Shown: one piece after another, positions 10,125-17,394 of the stretch
Numbering within the stretch: the first letter of the stretch is position 1
How the letters are laid out: every line of letters begins with the position of its first letter
Assembly: GCF_963667985.1 (NCBI RefSeq)
Contig: NZ_OY764081.1
Location: forward strand, 868,001-932,000
Source of the DNA: an uncultured Methanocorpusculum sp.
GTDB lineage: Archaea; Halobacteriota; Methanomicrobia; Methanomicrobiales; Methanocorpusculaceae
Length of the DNA: 64,000 nucleotides
Direction: 5' to 3'
Made by a program: the position numbers and the translations under genes
Notes under the pieces: generated by a model
Seen by the model: only the letters and a program-made list of their open reading frames with translations
Told to the model about the DNA's origin: nothing
The model's database searches: none

Positions 10125-10182
10125 AAACCACGAAATAAAAATAAAAAAAATGCCAGGATTTCTCCGTGACAAGCAAGAATGG

Positions 10183-10818
10183 TTAGATCCCACTGGCACA
10201 GGTTTTTTTGGTAAGGAATAGCCGATACTTTGACGGACCGGTGAGAGGTTCGACGTTGAAGTCAAACATCTCGCCTGCTAGTTCGCCTTCCAGCCACGGG
10301 GGAATATGGCAGCAGTCAATCTGCAGTTCGTAGAACGTTCCGGCAGAGAGAATCGGCATCAGGATCTGTTTGGAGGTGATGGTACCATTCTGTCTCTGGA
10401 TGTCGGTTAGCGAGACCTGATAGACACCATTCCCGAGATCCGTGACGAAATTCTTTTTCGTCTCGGCTGTTTCACAAACATCCTGATCTGCTTCATCTTT
10501 GGAAAGGATGTCATCGAGACTGAACAGATCAGCATCTAAAGATTCCCACAGATGAATGCCTTCCCTCTCCAGATGATATGCGGCCGCCCCGATAATGGAT
10601 GAAGCAACCAGAATCCTGCAGCCTTCCAGTAGTTCAAGAACAGAGGCAACTGCTTTCCTGAGTTCGGCAATCCCATTGATGTCTTTGATTACTATCGGCA
10701 GGACTCCGACAACTTCCCATACTCCCAGTTCACGTCGGAACTTTTTGATCTGGGTTGTTGTGGATAACGCTGCGATCTCTTCTGTATCCTTATAGCATAC
10801 GGCGATCTCTTTTGCCAT
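10183..10818 (-). CDS. AnfO-like nitrogenase-associated protein
   Basis: The 211-residue protein resembles the AnfO family, found beside alternative and some methanogen nitrogenase genes; its function is not established. The N-terminal half starts MAKEIAVCYKDTEEIAALS and has an alpha/beta look. A short acidic linker leads to a second domain. The start at 10818 is chosen because a GGAGG site lies 8 bases before it. It follows the [2Fe-2S] ferredoxin gene by 14 bases, and that follows the nifK remnant, so it is the last gene of a nitrogenase operon. It is intact although the catalytic genes upstream are not. Confidence 0.7.
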   Translation of the reverse strand: MAKEIAVCYKDTEEIAALSTTTQIKKFRRELGVWEVVGVLPIVIKDINGIAELRKAVASVLELLEGCRILVASSIIGAAAYHLEREGIHLWESLDADLFSLDDILSKDEADQDVCETAETKKNFVTDLGNGVYQVSLTDIQRQNGTITSKQILMPILSAGTFYELQIDCCHIPPWLEGELAGEMFDFNVEPLTGPSKYRLFLTKKTCASGI

Positions 10819-10832
10819 TGAATCCTCCACAC

Positions 10833-11141
10833 TTATGCGATTACGAGACGTTCCACGACGGTTCCGTCAAGAACAGAGGAAACGATGTCCTCTGCATCTT
10901 CAGACGTGACCCCGCCATACCAGACATTCTCGGGGTACACAATTACGATTGGTCCCTGGTCACACAGGTTCAGGCAGCCCGTAGTCGAGACCATGATCTC
11001 GTCTGAGACTCCCTGAGTGTCAATCTCCTCTACGATCATCTGGACGATTTCTGCGGCATTCTTACCGTGACAGAAACCTTTCTGCTGGCCGGTCAGCCGG
11101 AAACTCGCACAGACGAATATGTGGTGCTTGGGTTTTTCCAT
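10833..11141 (-). CDS. Thioredoxin-like [2Fe-2S] ferredoxin
   Basis: Small electron carrier of 102 residues. The cysteine pattern (C11, a second Cys in GFCHGKN, then CLNLC near residue 55) is that of thioredoxin-fold [2Fe-2S] ferredoxins, which occur in nitrogenase operons. A strand HHIFVCASF begins the fold and a PENVWYGGV segment lies after the last cysteines, as usual. It sits 2 bases after the nifK stop and 14 before the anfO-like gene, so all three share a transcript. With nifHD absent here, its present partner is unclear. Confidence 0.82.
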   Translation of the reverse strand: MEKPKHHIFVCASFRLTGQQKGFCHGKNAAEIVQMIVEEIDTQGVSDEIMVSTTGCLNLCDQGPIVIVYPENVWYGGVTSEDAEDIVSSVLDGTVVERLVIA

Positions 11142-11143
11142 TT

Positions 11144-12070
11144 TTACCTCTGGATTTGTGGGAAATACTGATCATACATTCTTTTCCGGTACGTACTGTA
11201 CTTTCGTTCAAGGAGCGTGTTCACACAGGTATCTAAGAGCCTGTTTGTTCCAGCATACAGTGTGGAGCAGATACGTTGACCCCCGATACGGTCATGTATC
11301 GGAAAGCCCAGACGGACAAGGGGAATGCCCGAATGTTCTTCCAGATATTTTCCGTCGGAGTGGCCAATGGCGATATTCGATCCGGCAGTCTCGCTTTCGC
11401 GGCGGACTGTACCAAAATCAGTATCACTGAAGATGATCGCCGGCTCAACGTTGTCTGCAGTTATTGCGGCAACCGCATCTTTCCAATGCTTGTTCCTGCT
11501 ATCCGAAGCAATAACTTTTGGATACATACCAATTTCACTGGTAAATCCTGCAAGTGCATACGTTAAGTCGGCATCTCCGAACAGAGTGCATCGACCGGCA
11601 AAGGCATGTTTGTGGCAGTCAATCATGGCATCCATCAGCCGTCCGTGTTCGGAGAACGTCTCGGGTGCCATTGATTTGCCGGTGATCGTTTTCAGCAGAG
11701 CAAAGAACTCATCTGTGTGTTCAAGTCCGATAGGCGACGCTATCCGATAGTAGGGAACGCCAAATTTTTCCTCCAGGAACTTTCCCGGGAACTTTCGTTC
11801 GTCTCCCGGGGACCCAAACTCAATTGTGGCCTTAGCTCCTCCCATACTGCGGATAGCCTCAACGGATGTCCCGCCTGACGGCATCTTGTCGTAGGTGGTT
11901 TCATAGGGACGGTCCATCGTCTCGCTGATGTCGGGTAAGATTGTGTAAGAGACACCCATTGCATTGAGGGTTCTTTTCATTTCCCGGATATCAGCAGGCG
12001 AGAACGTAATCGGAACGATGATGTTCACTTTATCATGGGGGACCATCAATTCTGGCGGGAGGGAGAGCTG
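11144..12070 (-). pseudogene. nifK: 3' remnant of nifK (nitrogenase beta chain)
   Basis: The C-terminal ~300 codons of a NifK-type protein, kept in frame as the tail of the chimeric ORF. It includes the domain with HGRLMDAMIDCHKHAFAGRC and LFGDADLTYALAGFTSEIGM and the C-terminal LVRLGFPIHDRIG. The N-terminal half with the P-cluster cysteines is missing, as are nifH, nifD and nifE/N in this window. The junction is placed near 12060-12080, where low-complexity sequence (TDPDTNNGDG) gives way to CVVEQLSLPPEL and then the NifK motif. The exact base cannot be fixed without a homologous intact nifK. Confidence 0.78.
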
Positions 12071-13228
12071 CTCAACAACGCAGCGGAGGGTGTACCAGTA
12101 CCCATCTCCGTTGTTCGTGTCCGGATCGGTGATAAGAGTGGGATTCGTTGATTTGTCTCCATCACCTTCAGAATCTTCACTTCCCAACCCGCCGAACAAG
12201 AGCCCGACGGATCCAAGGATCCCGCTCACGTTCAGGAGTTTCCCACCAACCTTCAGACCTTTAGCAAGTCCCCGAAGCGGGACGTATCCAGCTCCAAGAG
12301 ACAGAGCACCGCCGGCTAATGTGAGTGCATCGATGCCCGCATATATCCAATCCTCCGTTGTGACAGTTTCCCCGGTAAACAGTTTGTTCCCGGTATTCAC
12401 CAGGTCCAGAGGGAGAAGGATATCCGCAGCTGCGGCCGGGACAAATGCCAGGCCGCCGCTATCGTATGCAGCGTCTCGAGTGCTGATGACGCCAGAGATC
12501 ATGTTGCTTACGGGATTGTCCTTCTTGATCTCGTCAAGAGAGGGGATCGTTATTCCCCCTCCACCGGATCCGCCAAGATTAGTTATCGCGGTGTAAAGTT
12601 GTCCCAGGGGGTGAATACCCGCCAGGGTAGATAATCCACCGACAAGATCAAACGTCGGAGTAGTGGCCGCGTCTTTTTCCAGGGTTGCCGCCGCCGGTGT
12701 TGCTGTCGCAAAGACAGATCCGGCGGTTGCTGCTTTCAGAGCTTTGGAAAGACTCAGACCCGTGCCGCCGCCGGCCGATGTCTCCGACCAGTGATTATAC
12801 TGATAGGCTGTCGCGAGTTTTTCTTCAGCGTCCAGCTCTCGGGAAGTAGCTACATACCCCGATCCTGAAGCATACGAACCAGGAAGGTAATTCCCGTTCT
12901 TATCGATCGTTCCCCCGGAATTTACAAACTTGATCCCATCGACCGTGTCGTAAACCTTGTTTACGGTGATTTCGGTCCCGTCAACGTTCTGAGTATATCC
13001 GGGCGATGTGGCCGGGGTCGGGGTTGAACTGGTCGAAGCTGCACTTTTTTGTGTTTTGGTAGTTGGTGAGGATGATCCCCCACTCAAAACAGAGGAAATG
13101 GCCTCTGCTGCCTTCGCAGAAGCCACGATAGACCCGGTAACCGGATTTGACGCGGCCGCACCGGTTGCCAGTGCAGACGCCAGAGGATTAGAAACAACGG
13201 CATCTCTCACAGTGTCAAGAATGCCCAT
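11144..13228 (-). CDS. Chimeric ORF: virus-type hydrophobic protein fused to NifK C-terminus
   Basis: A single 694-codon frame with two unrelated parts. Residues 1 to about 388 are Gly/Ala/Ser-rich with a Thr/Ser/Pro linker, several hydrophobic stretches (about 215-235, 290-345) and no enzyme motifs; this looks like a virion membrane or pilot protein. From about residue 390 the sequence is NifK-like: NIIVPITFSPADIREMKRTL, HGRLMDAMIDC, TLFGDADLTYALAGF and FPIHDRIGGQRI. The start has a strong GAGG site and lies 13 bases after the capsid gene stop. The downstream genes are nitrogenase-type. Viral and nif transcription units are therefore joined in frame. Whether the protein is stable is unknown; nitrogenase activity from it is not expected. 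Confidence 0.8.
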   Translation of the reverse strand: MGILDTVRDAVVSNPLASALATGAAASNPVTGSIVASAKAAEAISSVLSGGSSSPTTKTQKSAASTSSTPTPATSPGYTQNVDGTEITVNKVYDTVDGIKFVNSGGTIDKNGNYLPGSYASGSGYVATSRELDAEEKLATAYQYNHWSETSAGGGTGLSLSKALKAATAGSVFATATPAAATLEKDAATTPTFDLVGGLSTLAGIHPLGQLYTAITNLGGSGGGGITIPSLDEIKKDNPVSNMISGVISTRDAAYDSGGLAFVPAAAADILLPLDLVNTGNKLFTGETVTTEDWIYAGIDALTLAGGALSLGAGYVPLRGLAKGLKVGGKLLNVSGILGSVGLLFGGLGSEDSEGDGDKSTNPTLITDPDTNNGDGYWYTLRCVVEQLSLPPELMVPHDKVNIIVPITFSPADIREMKRTLNAMGVSYTILPDISETMDRPYETTYDKMPSGGTSVEAIRSMGGAKATIEFGSPGDERKFPGKFLEEKFGVPYYRIASPIGLEHTDEFFALLKTITGKSMAPETFSEHGRLMDAMIDCHKHAFAGRCTLFGDADLTYALAGFTSEIGMYPKVIASDSRNKHWKDAVAAITADNVEPAIIFSDTDFGTVRRESETAGSNIAIGHSDGKYLEEHSGIPLVRLGFPIHDRIGGQRICSTLYAGTNRLLDTCVNTLLERKYSTYRKRMYDQYFPQIQR

Positions 13229-13241
13229 AGTTCATACCTCC

Positions 13242-14189
13242 TCAGTAGGTGGTGAAAGCGTAGGTCTTCTTGTAGAGGTCGATATCCACGATCTGCTCGA
13301 TACTCACGTAACGGACAGTAGTCGAGGAGCTCGTCTTTGCTGCAAGCTGAATATCACCTTTGGAGTAGGACCAGCCGTCCTTACCGATGCCGTTTGCCTG
13401 CCACTGTACGCCAAAGTCCATGGTAACGATGTGTGTCGGGATGGACGTTCCGTAAATGAGCTCATCAATAGCCCGGGCCACGGTCCAGTCCTGCTTCATG
13501 AGTTCGACGCGATCCGGAACAGTGCGGAGAATACCGAACAGAGACGGATCAGTAGTGAAGGTAAGCATAGCTCCTTTCAGGAGTGTACCGGTAGGGATAT
13601 CGAGGAATCCGGAGAACTCGGTGTTTGCGTCGCACGTTGCCGAGAGAGCGTAAACCTTCGGTTCTGCGAGTTTCTCGTATCTCTCACCATACCGGGCTTT
13701 CAGCTCGGCCTCGGAATAGATCTCTTCAATGAGTCCGATCTCGCACTTTGCATTCGAGATGTCAATACCGGTTCCGGCAGTGCTGCCGAACAAGACCTTC
13801 AGCTCAAGGTTTGTGTATGCGACTGCGAGGATCTCGCCCTCATCCAGATAGAGAACAAAGGACGTATCGACGTATGCATCATCCGCCAGGGCGGAATAGG
13901 TCATGTCGAGGACTTTGTTCACCTTGTCGATGCGGTAGTTAAGCCGTGCGAGGTCAAGACCGTTCAGAGAATAGTGATTCCTGACGGAGTCGGAAACAAG
14001 GCTGATTTCAGTGATCGCATTCAGAATGTCAGTAATCAGCGGAGTGGCAGAAGAACCAGAGGTATTTGTCAGCCTCATGGAGAACTTCAGCGCGTAACCA
14101 TCATGAATAGAGGTTCTGGGAAGGTTAGCGACATGAACACTATCGGTGATTGCCTGACTGAGAATACTGTATTTTCTACGGTGTGCCAT
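13242..14189 (-). CDS. Candidate double-jelly-roll major capsid protein
   Basis: A 315-residue protein rich in beta-strand patterns, with no signal peptide or membrane segment. Near the start, TSIHDGYALKFSMRLTNT then DILNAITEISLVSDS then YSLNGLDLARLNYRI follows the strand-turn-strand pattern of the first jelly roll in PM2/STIV-type capsid proteins. A similar pattern recurs after residue 210 (GTLLKGAMLTFTTD, then VELMKQDWTVARAI). Length fits the family (about 270-350). An AAGGAGG site lies 10 bases before the ATG. It is flanked by small membrane-protein genes, with a packaging-type ATPase upstream, the hallmark module of these viruses. The fold is an inference from pattern and context. Confidence 0.65.
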   Translation of the reverse strand: MAHRRKYSILSQAITDSVHVANLPRTSIHDGYALKFSMRLTNTSGSSATPLITDILNAITEISLVSDSVRNHYSLNGLDLARLNYRIDKVNKVLDMTYSALADDAYVDTSFVLYLDEGEILAVAYTNLELKVLFGSTAGTGIDISNAKCEIGLIEEIYSEAELKARYGERYEKLAEPKVYALSATCDANTEFSGFLDIPTGTLLKGAMLTFTTDPSLFGILRTVPDRVELMKQDWTVARAIDELIYGTSIPTHIVTMDFGVQWQANGIGKDGWSYSKGDIQLAAKTSSSTTVRYVSIEQIVDIDLYKKTYAFTTY

Positions 14190-14203
14190 TTTTGATGGCC
14201 TCC

Positions 14204-14323
14204 TTAGATCTTGAAAACAGAGCGGACGACCGCAACGACGACGAGTCCAACAAGGAACGGAACGACCAGAGTCATAACCGGTTCTTTCACAGCCGTAATG
14301 GCCGTATTAACGATTGATGTCAT
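14204..14323 (-). CDS. 39-residue single-span membrane protein
   Basis: A small frame beginning MTSIVNTAITAVKEPV, followed by one hydrophobic helix of about 20 residues (TLVVPFLVGLVVVAVV) and ending RSVFKI. It ends just before the capsid gene, whose ribosome binding site overlaps its stop region. Small single-span proteins next to the capsid gene are typical of tailless viruses with an internal membrane, so it is probably a virion membrane protein. Nothing more specific can be said. Confidence 0.6.
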   Translation of the reverse strand: MTSIVNTAITAVKEPVMTLVVPFLVGLVVVAVVRSVFKI

Positions 14324-14340
14324 TTTTTCTTACATCCCGC

Positions 14341-14357
14341 TGTTACAAAATGTAACA
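14341..14357. promoter_or_regulatory. Perfect inverted repeat TGTTACA-AAA-TGTAACA
   Basis: A 7-bp inverted repeat with a 3-base spacer, 17 bases upstream of the 39-residue protein gene and downstream of a poly-G/C repeat. Symmetry and position suggest an operator for a second promoter ahead of the capsid genes. No other copy was noticed in the window. Confidence 0.45.
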
Positions 14358-14375
14358 ACTATTCAGTGGATAAGA

Positions 14376-14414
14376 AAAAAGAGAGGATAATGGGGGGGTT
14401 CCCCCGTGCGAGTT
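14376..14414 (-). terminator. Poly-G/poly-C hairpin with T tract (copy 1)
   Basis: Read on the minus strand, the gene at 14415-14828 ends and is followed by CGCACGGGGGAACCCCCCC, then ATTATCC and a T-rich tract (14376-14383). The G-C hairpin plus T tract looks like a terminator. The element recurs almost identically after the next upstream gene (14842-14884). Confidence 0.5.
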
Positions 14415-14828
14415 TTAGTTGTTGTTTTTCGATCCGCCGGAGATCTGACCGTAAGAGATGAGATAAGTTCCCCGGGAGTAGTGGATCTTGTAGTCAACGT
14501 ATCCGGCCTGTTCGGCCTTGAGAACCTGATCGAGTATCGACGCTTTGTCTTCTGCGGATTCGCCGTCCGTAAGGAAATTCTTCACCGCGTCCGACATTGT
14601 GTAAGATGCCGTGGGAGTTCCAGCGGGGGCGGTCATAACCGTAGTATCGTTCGGGTCGAAGAATTTCTGAACGTTGTTTGTTTCGGCCTGAGCCTGTTCT
14701 TTTTCAGCTGTTGCCGTTGTCGCTTTGTTCCCGTTCAGAGCGGCGATAATAGTCGATACGGTAGTCACAATCAGAAGGAAGGCCTTCACGAGTGCGTCAA
14801 TGTCAATGCTTGCAAGTGCTTCTAACAT
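14415..14828 (-). CDS. Virion-type single-span membrane protein, 137 residues
   Basis: Unrecognised protein in the structural operon. Residues 14-34 form one hydrophobic helix (VKAFLLIVTTVSTIIAAL), followed by an Ala/Thr/Glu-rich segment, then a soluble C-terminal domain of about 80 residues ending SGGSKNNN. It lies between the 54-residue gene upstream and the 39-residue membrane protein gene downstream, with a poly-G/C hairpin on each side. Best guess is an internal-membrane or vertex protein of the virus; no homologue is recognised. Confidence 0.6.
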   Translation of the reverse strand: MLEALASIDIDALVKAFLLIVTTVSTIIAALNGNKATTATAEKEQAQAETNNVQKFFDPNDTTVMTAPAGTPTASYTMSDAVKNFLTDGESAEDKASILDQVLKAEQAGYVDYKIHYSRGTYLISYGQISGGSKNNN

Positions 14829-14841
14829 ACACGCTCACGTT

Positions 14842-14882
14842 GAGGAAAAAAAGCATAATGGGGGGGGGGTCCCCCGTGCGAG
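14842..14882 (-). terminator. Poly-G/poly-C hairpin with T tract (copy 2)
   Basis: Second copy of the element seen at 14376-14414: on the minus strand GCACGGGGGACCCCCCCCC, then ATTATGC and seven T. It directly follows the stop of the 54-residue gene. The shared words CGCACGGGGG and CCATTAT and the T tract show a duplicated module rather than chance. Confidence 0.5.
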
Positions 14883-15047
14883 TTACAAAGCCTGATGATC
14901 CAGGAGCCAGAGGATCACCGCGTTATAGGGTATCGCCTTTGGATCCGGCCAAAGATCCGGACGTTCCGCAACCATCTCCCGCCGGGTATAATTCAGCCTC
15001 GTATCAGTTGTTTTTCTGATGTCGATTTTTACTCCGTTACTACTCAT
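14883..15047 (-). CDS. 54-residue protein after the packaging ATPase
   Basis: A small gene starting MSSNGVKIDIRKTTDTRL, with a GAGGT site six bases before the ATG, and ending VILWLLDHQAL. It is basic in the N-terminal half with a short hydrophobic C-terminus. It directly follows the ATPase reading frame: its ribosome binding site overlaps the stop (15051-15053) of the ATPase tail. No family is recognised. The good site and operon position support it as a real gene. Confidence 0.55.
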   Translation of the reverse strand: MSSNGVKIDIRKTTDTRLNYTRREMVAERPDLWPDPKAIPYNAVILWLLDHQAL

Positions 15048-15050
15048 TTT

Positions 15051-15182
15051 TTAACCTCTGTGTTTCGTTTTCCGTGTCACTTCAGCGGCTTTTATGATCT
15101 CATGTTTCCGGCCGTCCCATACTAAGACGTCGTGCACGCATAGCTCCGCATTAAGACCGGGCTGTCCTCGTTTCCAATCGAA
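15051..15182 (-). other. In-frame tail beyond the ATPase TGA
   Basis: After the TGA at 15183-15185 the same frame runs 43 sense codons to a TAA at 15051. It includes QPGLNAELCVHDVLVWDGRK and ends VTRKTKHRG. The segment is protein-like, has no start codon or ribosome binding site of its own, and would bring the ATPase to about 238 residues, closer to the usual length. Either the TGA is a recent nonsense change (one base from TGG or CGA) or it is read through. No other gene fits this interval. Confidence 0.55.
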
Positions 15183-15767
15183 TCACGGGACCATAGCGGC
15201 ACAATACCGGATGTCAGAAGGGATCACAAAGTGGAACAAATACGTGTACGTACACTGAGACCAAAGCAACTGATTGAAGTTTTGCAGTCTTTGAGTGATA
15301 AACCAAATTAGCTTATCATACCCTCGACCTTCCCGGGCGATCCTCTCAAAGAGGGGATCGGGCACGGATGAATTTTTGTTGTAATTGTGGCTTTCTTCAA
15401 CAATGAATATCCGCTCCCCGTCCTGCATCCACATGTAATTCATGATCTCCCGGTAAACATCGAGAAGGTCCTTAATATCGATATTTCGGTTTGCCGGAAT
15501 ACACAGGATATAGGGGTATTCATTGAGGGAACGGAGATCTAATTTTCCACTTTTCCGAATCTTCGCGGGGTTCACCTGAAATAATTTAACGCCGGGTAAT
15601 TCAACAAGCCCGATATGGTTTTGGTTCTTGGTGTCGAAAATTATGAAGGGATGTCTCTTTTCATAGAGTTGTTCGACCATTGCCCCGACAAAGAAGGATT
15701 TTCCGCCCCCGGTCGGAGCTACGATCATTCGGTGGACTGGGTCGTCAAGATGTAGGTCAACCTCCAT
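15183..15767 (-). CDS. A32-like (FtsK-HerA) DNA-packaging ATPase
   Basis: Probable genome-packaging motor. Walker A is VAPTGGGKS (residues 16-24), followed by FDTKN near 44, Walker B in RIFIVEESHN (119-128) and a sensor segment in WFITQRLQN near 155. This order matches the small packaging ATPases of PRD1/PM2/STIV-type viruses. The frame stops at a TGA (15183-15185) after 194 codons, short for the family. Beyond it, the same frame stays open for 43 more sense codons. The ATG follows the upstream gene's stop directly (TAA-ATG), so the two are coupled. Confidence 0.8.
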   Translation of the reverse strand: MEVDLHLDDPVHRMIVAPTGGGKSFFVGAMVEQLYEKRHPFIIFDTKNQNHIGLVELPGVKLFQVNPAKIRKSGKLDLRSLNEYPYILCIPANRNIDIKDLLDVYREIMNYMWMQDGERIFIVEESHNYNKNSSVPDPLFERIAREGRGYDKLIWFITQRLQNFNQLLWSQCTYTYLFHFVIPSDIRYCAAMVP

Positions 15768-16358
15768 TTATGCGATTTCTCCCGCCTGTGCCAGACGCTC
15801 ACTAATCGACTGTGCACGCTCCGAGATCAGGGCGGTTGATGTGACCTTTGTCGGCCGTGGTTCCTCGTATGTTTCGACGTATCCCCGGGCCGCCTGAGTT
15901 GGTGATCTGAGTTCTTCCTGTTCATCCGGATGCTCGAGAGCTGCCCGCTTGTCGGAGATCAGTTTCAAGATCCGGGGGTAGAAACACATCAGTAACGCCA
16001 CAATACCGATCATGAGAGCCGTCAGGGGGGCGTTCATCGCCCCGCCAAGAGCTGACCCAGGGGGACAGTAGGCATTCAATGCCTTTGACATGGCCTTCTT
16101 TCCATGGCTCTCCCAGATCTCCCGCTTCAGCTCCGGCAAATGCTGCTCTTTGAGAATGTCCTCTGCGAAGTCGAGACCGACGTCAATAAGCGGGATCAGT
16201 GGGTTCTCCTCTTCCGAGATCTGCGGATCCCCGCCGGAGATCCACGCGGGATCCTGATCCACGATCGCGGCCGGTGTTTCGTCGTCGAAACAAAACCCGA
16301 CAATTTCAGATGTGATGTCCTTTTTGTTGAGCCGTGACTCATCTATTTCATCTGTCAT
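15768..16358 (-). CDS. Membrane-anchored protein with duplicated N-terminus
   Basis: A 196-residue protein of unknown function. The first 33 residues (starting MTDEIDESRLNKKDITSEIV) are identical to those of the protein at 19115-19360 because of a 107-bp repeat. A hydrophobic helix near residues 107-127 (APLTALMIGIVALLMCFYP) is followed by a charged C-terminal tail. Its ATG overlaps the stop of the upstream gene (ATGA), and its stop abuts the ATPase ATG. Position just upstream of the packaging ATPase suggests a virion or assembly protein. Confidence 0.6.
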   Translation of the reverse strand: MTDEIDESRLNKKDITSEIVGFCFDDETPAAIVDQDPAWISGGDPQISEEENPLIPLIDVGLDFAEDILKEQHLPELKREIWESHGKKAMSKALNAYCPPGSALGGAMNAPLTALMIGIVALLMCFYPRILKLISDKRAALEHPDEQEELRSPTQAARGYVETYEEPRPTKVTSTALISERAQSISERLAQAGEIA

Positions 16359-16367
16359 TTTACCACC
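16261..16367. repeat. 107-bp perfect direct repeat, copy 1
   Basis: Identical to 19263-19369. It covers the last four bases or so of the upstream gene, the GGTGGTAAAATG translation start, and codons 1-33 of the gene at 15768-16358. The other copy does the same for the gene at 19115-19360. The match begins at ACGATCGCGG and ends at TTTACCACC. No mismatch was found, so the duplication or gene conversion is recent. Confidence 0.93.
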
Positions 16368-16630
16368 TCTACATAATCGCTTATTTGATCGACGAATTCA
16401 TCAGGGAATATAGGGTCCGCCTTGTACCTGATTATCTGGATTTCTCTGTATGCGTGTTTCCGGCAATCCTCTGATCCGCACATTTCCGAGCATGTTTTAG
16501 GGCGGTCGTGATATCGAGTTAAACCGCATATCCACCCTAGTATGGGGTGGTGTGCGTGTGCGTGCTGACAATCGCACTGGCCTTCATAGTCCAATAATTT
16601 CATTCGGATTTCATCTCTTGACTCGGTCAT
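16355..16630 (-). CDS. Cys/His-rich small protein
   Basis: About 91 residues with a dense Cys/His region: CDCQHAHAHHPILGWIC, then KTCSEMCGSEDC. This suggests one or two bound zinc ions. Start chosen at MTESRDEIRM (16630), just after the upstream stop; a GTG nine bases further up is possible. The stop overlaps the next ATG (ATGA). No family recognised; a DNA- or protein-binding zinc protein of the element is plausible. Confidence 0.5.
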   Translation of the reverse strand: MTESRDEIRMKLLDYEGQCDCQHAHAHHPILGWICGLTRYHDRPKTCSEMCGSEDCRKHAYREIQIIRYKADPIFPDEFVDQISDYVEVVK

Positions 16631-16632
16631 AA

Positions 16633-16878
16633 TCACCACTCCGTCATGTCGAGATTATCATCCTGAGTAATCGCATTACACAGATGAACCATTTTTTGCT
16701 TACAATATTCTTCTGTTCCTTTCCCGACGATAAATGATGATCCGTCATTGGTGGTGATTTCCAAACACCATGATTGATCGTCGGGGTCCCTACCGATTTC
16801 AATAAATGCAATCCCTGATGTAGGAATGCAAAACGGATCGCCTGAATGCTTTAGCCGATAATGAATGATGCCAGTCAT
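16633..16878 (-). CDS. Small protein of unknown function, 81 residues
   Basis: Begins MTGIIHYRLKHSGDPF and ends NLDMTEW; mixed alpha/beta pattern, no membrane segment. The start at 16878 is chosen because its ATG overlaps the TGA of the upstream frame (GTATGAC), the usual coupling in this operon; the frame is open seven codons further up. No recognised domain. Confidence 0.5.
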   Translation of the reverse strand: MTGIIHYRLKHSGDPFCIPTSGIAFIEIGRDPDDQSWCLEITTNDGSSFIVGKGTEEYCKQKMVHLCNAITQDDNLDMTEW

Positions 16879-17137
16879 ACCGCGATCGCCACCTGACAAT
16901 TAATCCGGGAATGCTCCAAAGTGAGCAGATTGTAACCACCACAAGCCCGGGTCCACAATCCCATCTCTAGGTCTTCTTTAAGTTCCGGGTTGCTTTTAAC
17001 AATCGAAATGTTCAGGAAATTAATGAGATTTCTCTCAAAACGAGTGCTCCAGGTGGTGCATGATACAATCTATAAATTGCATCTGAAAGTTTCCATTGTT
17101 CCCTCAGATCCCGGAAATAATTGAGGATCCTCTTCAT
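16875..17137 (-). pseudogene. Small gene apparently split by a frameshift
   Basis: A frame from an ATG at 17137 (MKRILNYFRDLREQWKLSDA), with a GGAGG site 10 bases upstream, stops at 17012. A second frame with no good start of its own runs through the same place and continues as WSTRFERNLINFLNISIVKS and SNPELKEDLEMGLW to a TGA at 16875, which overlaps the next gene's ATG. That coupling indicates the second frame is the true 3' end, so a single-base indel near 17060-17075 probably splits one protein of about 85 residues. Two overlapping small genes is the alternative. Confidence 0.45.
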
Positions 17138-17138
17138 G

Positions 17139-17192
17139 TTACAAGTCCCTCCAGGGTGCGACAGGGTCAGGGGTAAACGGAATCTCACTCAT
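17139..17192 (-). CDS. Possible 17-residue peptide
   Basis: MSEIPFTPDPVAPWRDL, starting with an ATG that overlaps the stop of the upstream gene and stopping one base before the next ATG. It may only serve translational coupling. Support comes from position alone. Confidence 0.25.
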   Translation of the reverse strand: MSEIPFTPDPVAPWRDL

Positions 17193-17394
17193 CTTTCCCC
17201 TCCTCGATCTCCGGGCGGTGTTTCAGATCTTCTACAATAACGGTGATCCGGTAATCGTCGTTTACGGTTGACTCAACCTTTACGATCCCGTCCTGAGCAA
17301 GCCGGGCCCTGACGCCCAGATCGTCATATGCCCGGATCGCTATGTTACTGAGTTTCTTGATCTCCGGCGGGAGAAACTTATCGAGAATATCCAT
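17185..17394 (-). CDS. Small acidic/basic protein, 69 residues
   Basis: Starts MDILDKFLPPEIKKLSNIAI and has a strand-rich centre (KVESTVNDDYRITVIVED). No family recognised. It begins immediately before the stop region of the Tad2-like gene (ATG at 17394, upstream stop at 17395) and is followed by a 17-codon frame with overlapping ATGA. The tight packing supports expression. Confidence 0.5.
   Translation of the reverse strand: MDILDKFLPPEIKKLSNIAIRAYDDLGVRARLAQDGIVKVESTVNDDYRITVIVEDLKHRPEIEEGKDE

Noticed and set aside
11141-11144. A functional nitrogenase in this window
   Set aside because: Only the NifK C-terminus, a ferredoxin and an AnfO-like gene are present; the P-cluster half of NifK, NifD and NifH are missing.
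15183-15185. TGA as selenocysteine or pyrrolysine codon in the ATPase
   Set aside because: Pyrrolysine uses TAG; selenocysteine is known in Methanococcales-type archaea and needs a SECIS element and Sec machinery, none seen here. Nonsense change or simple readthrough is more likely.
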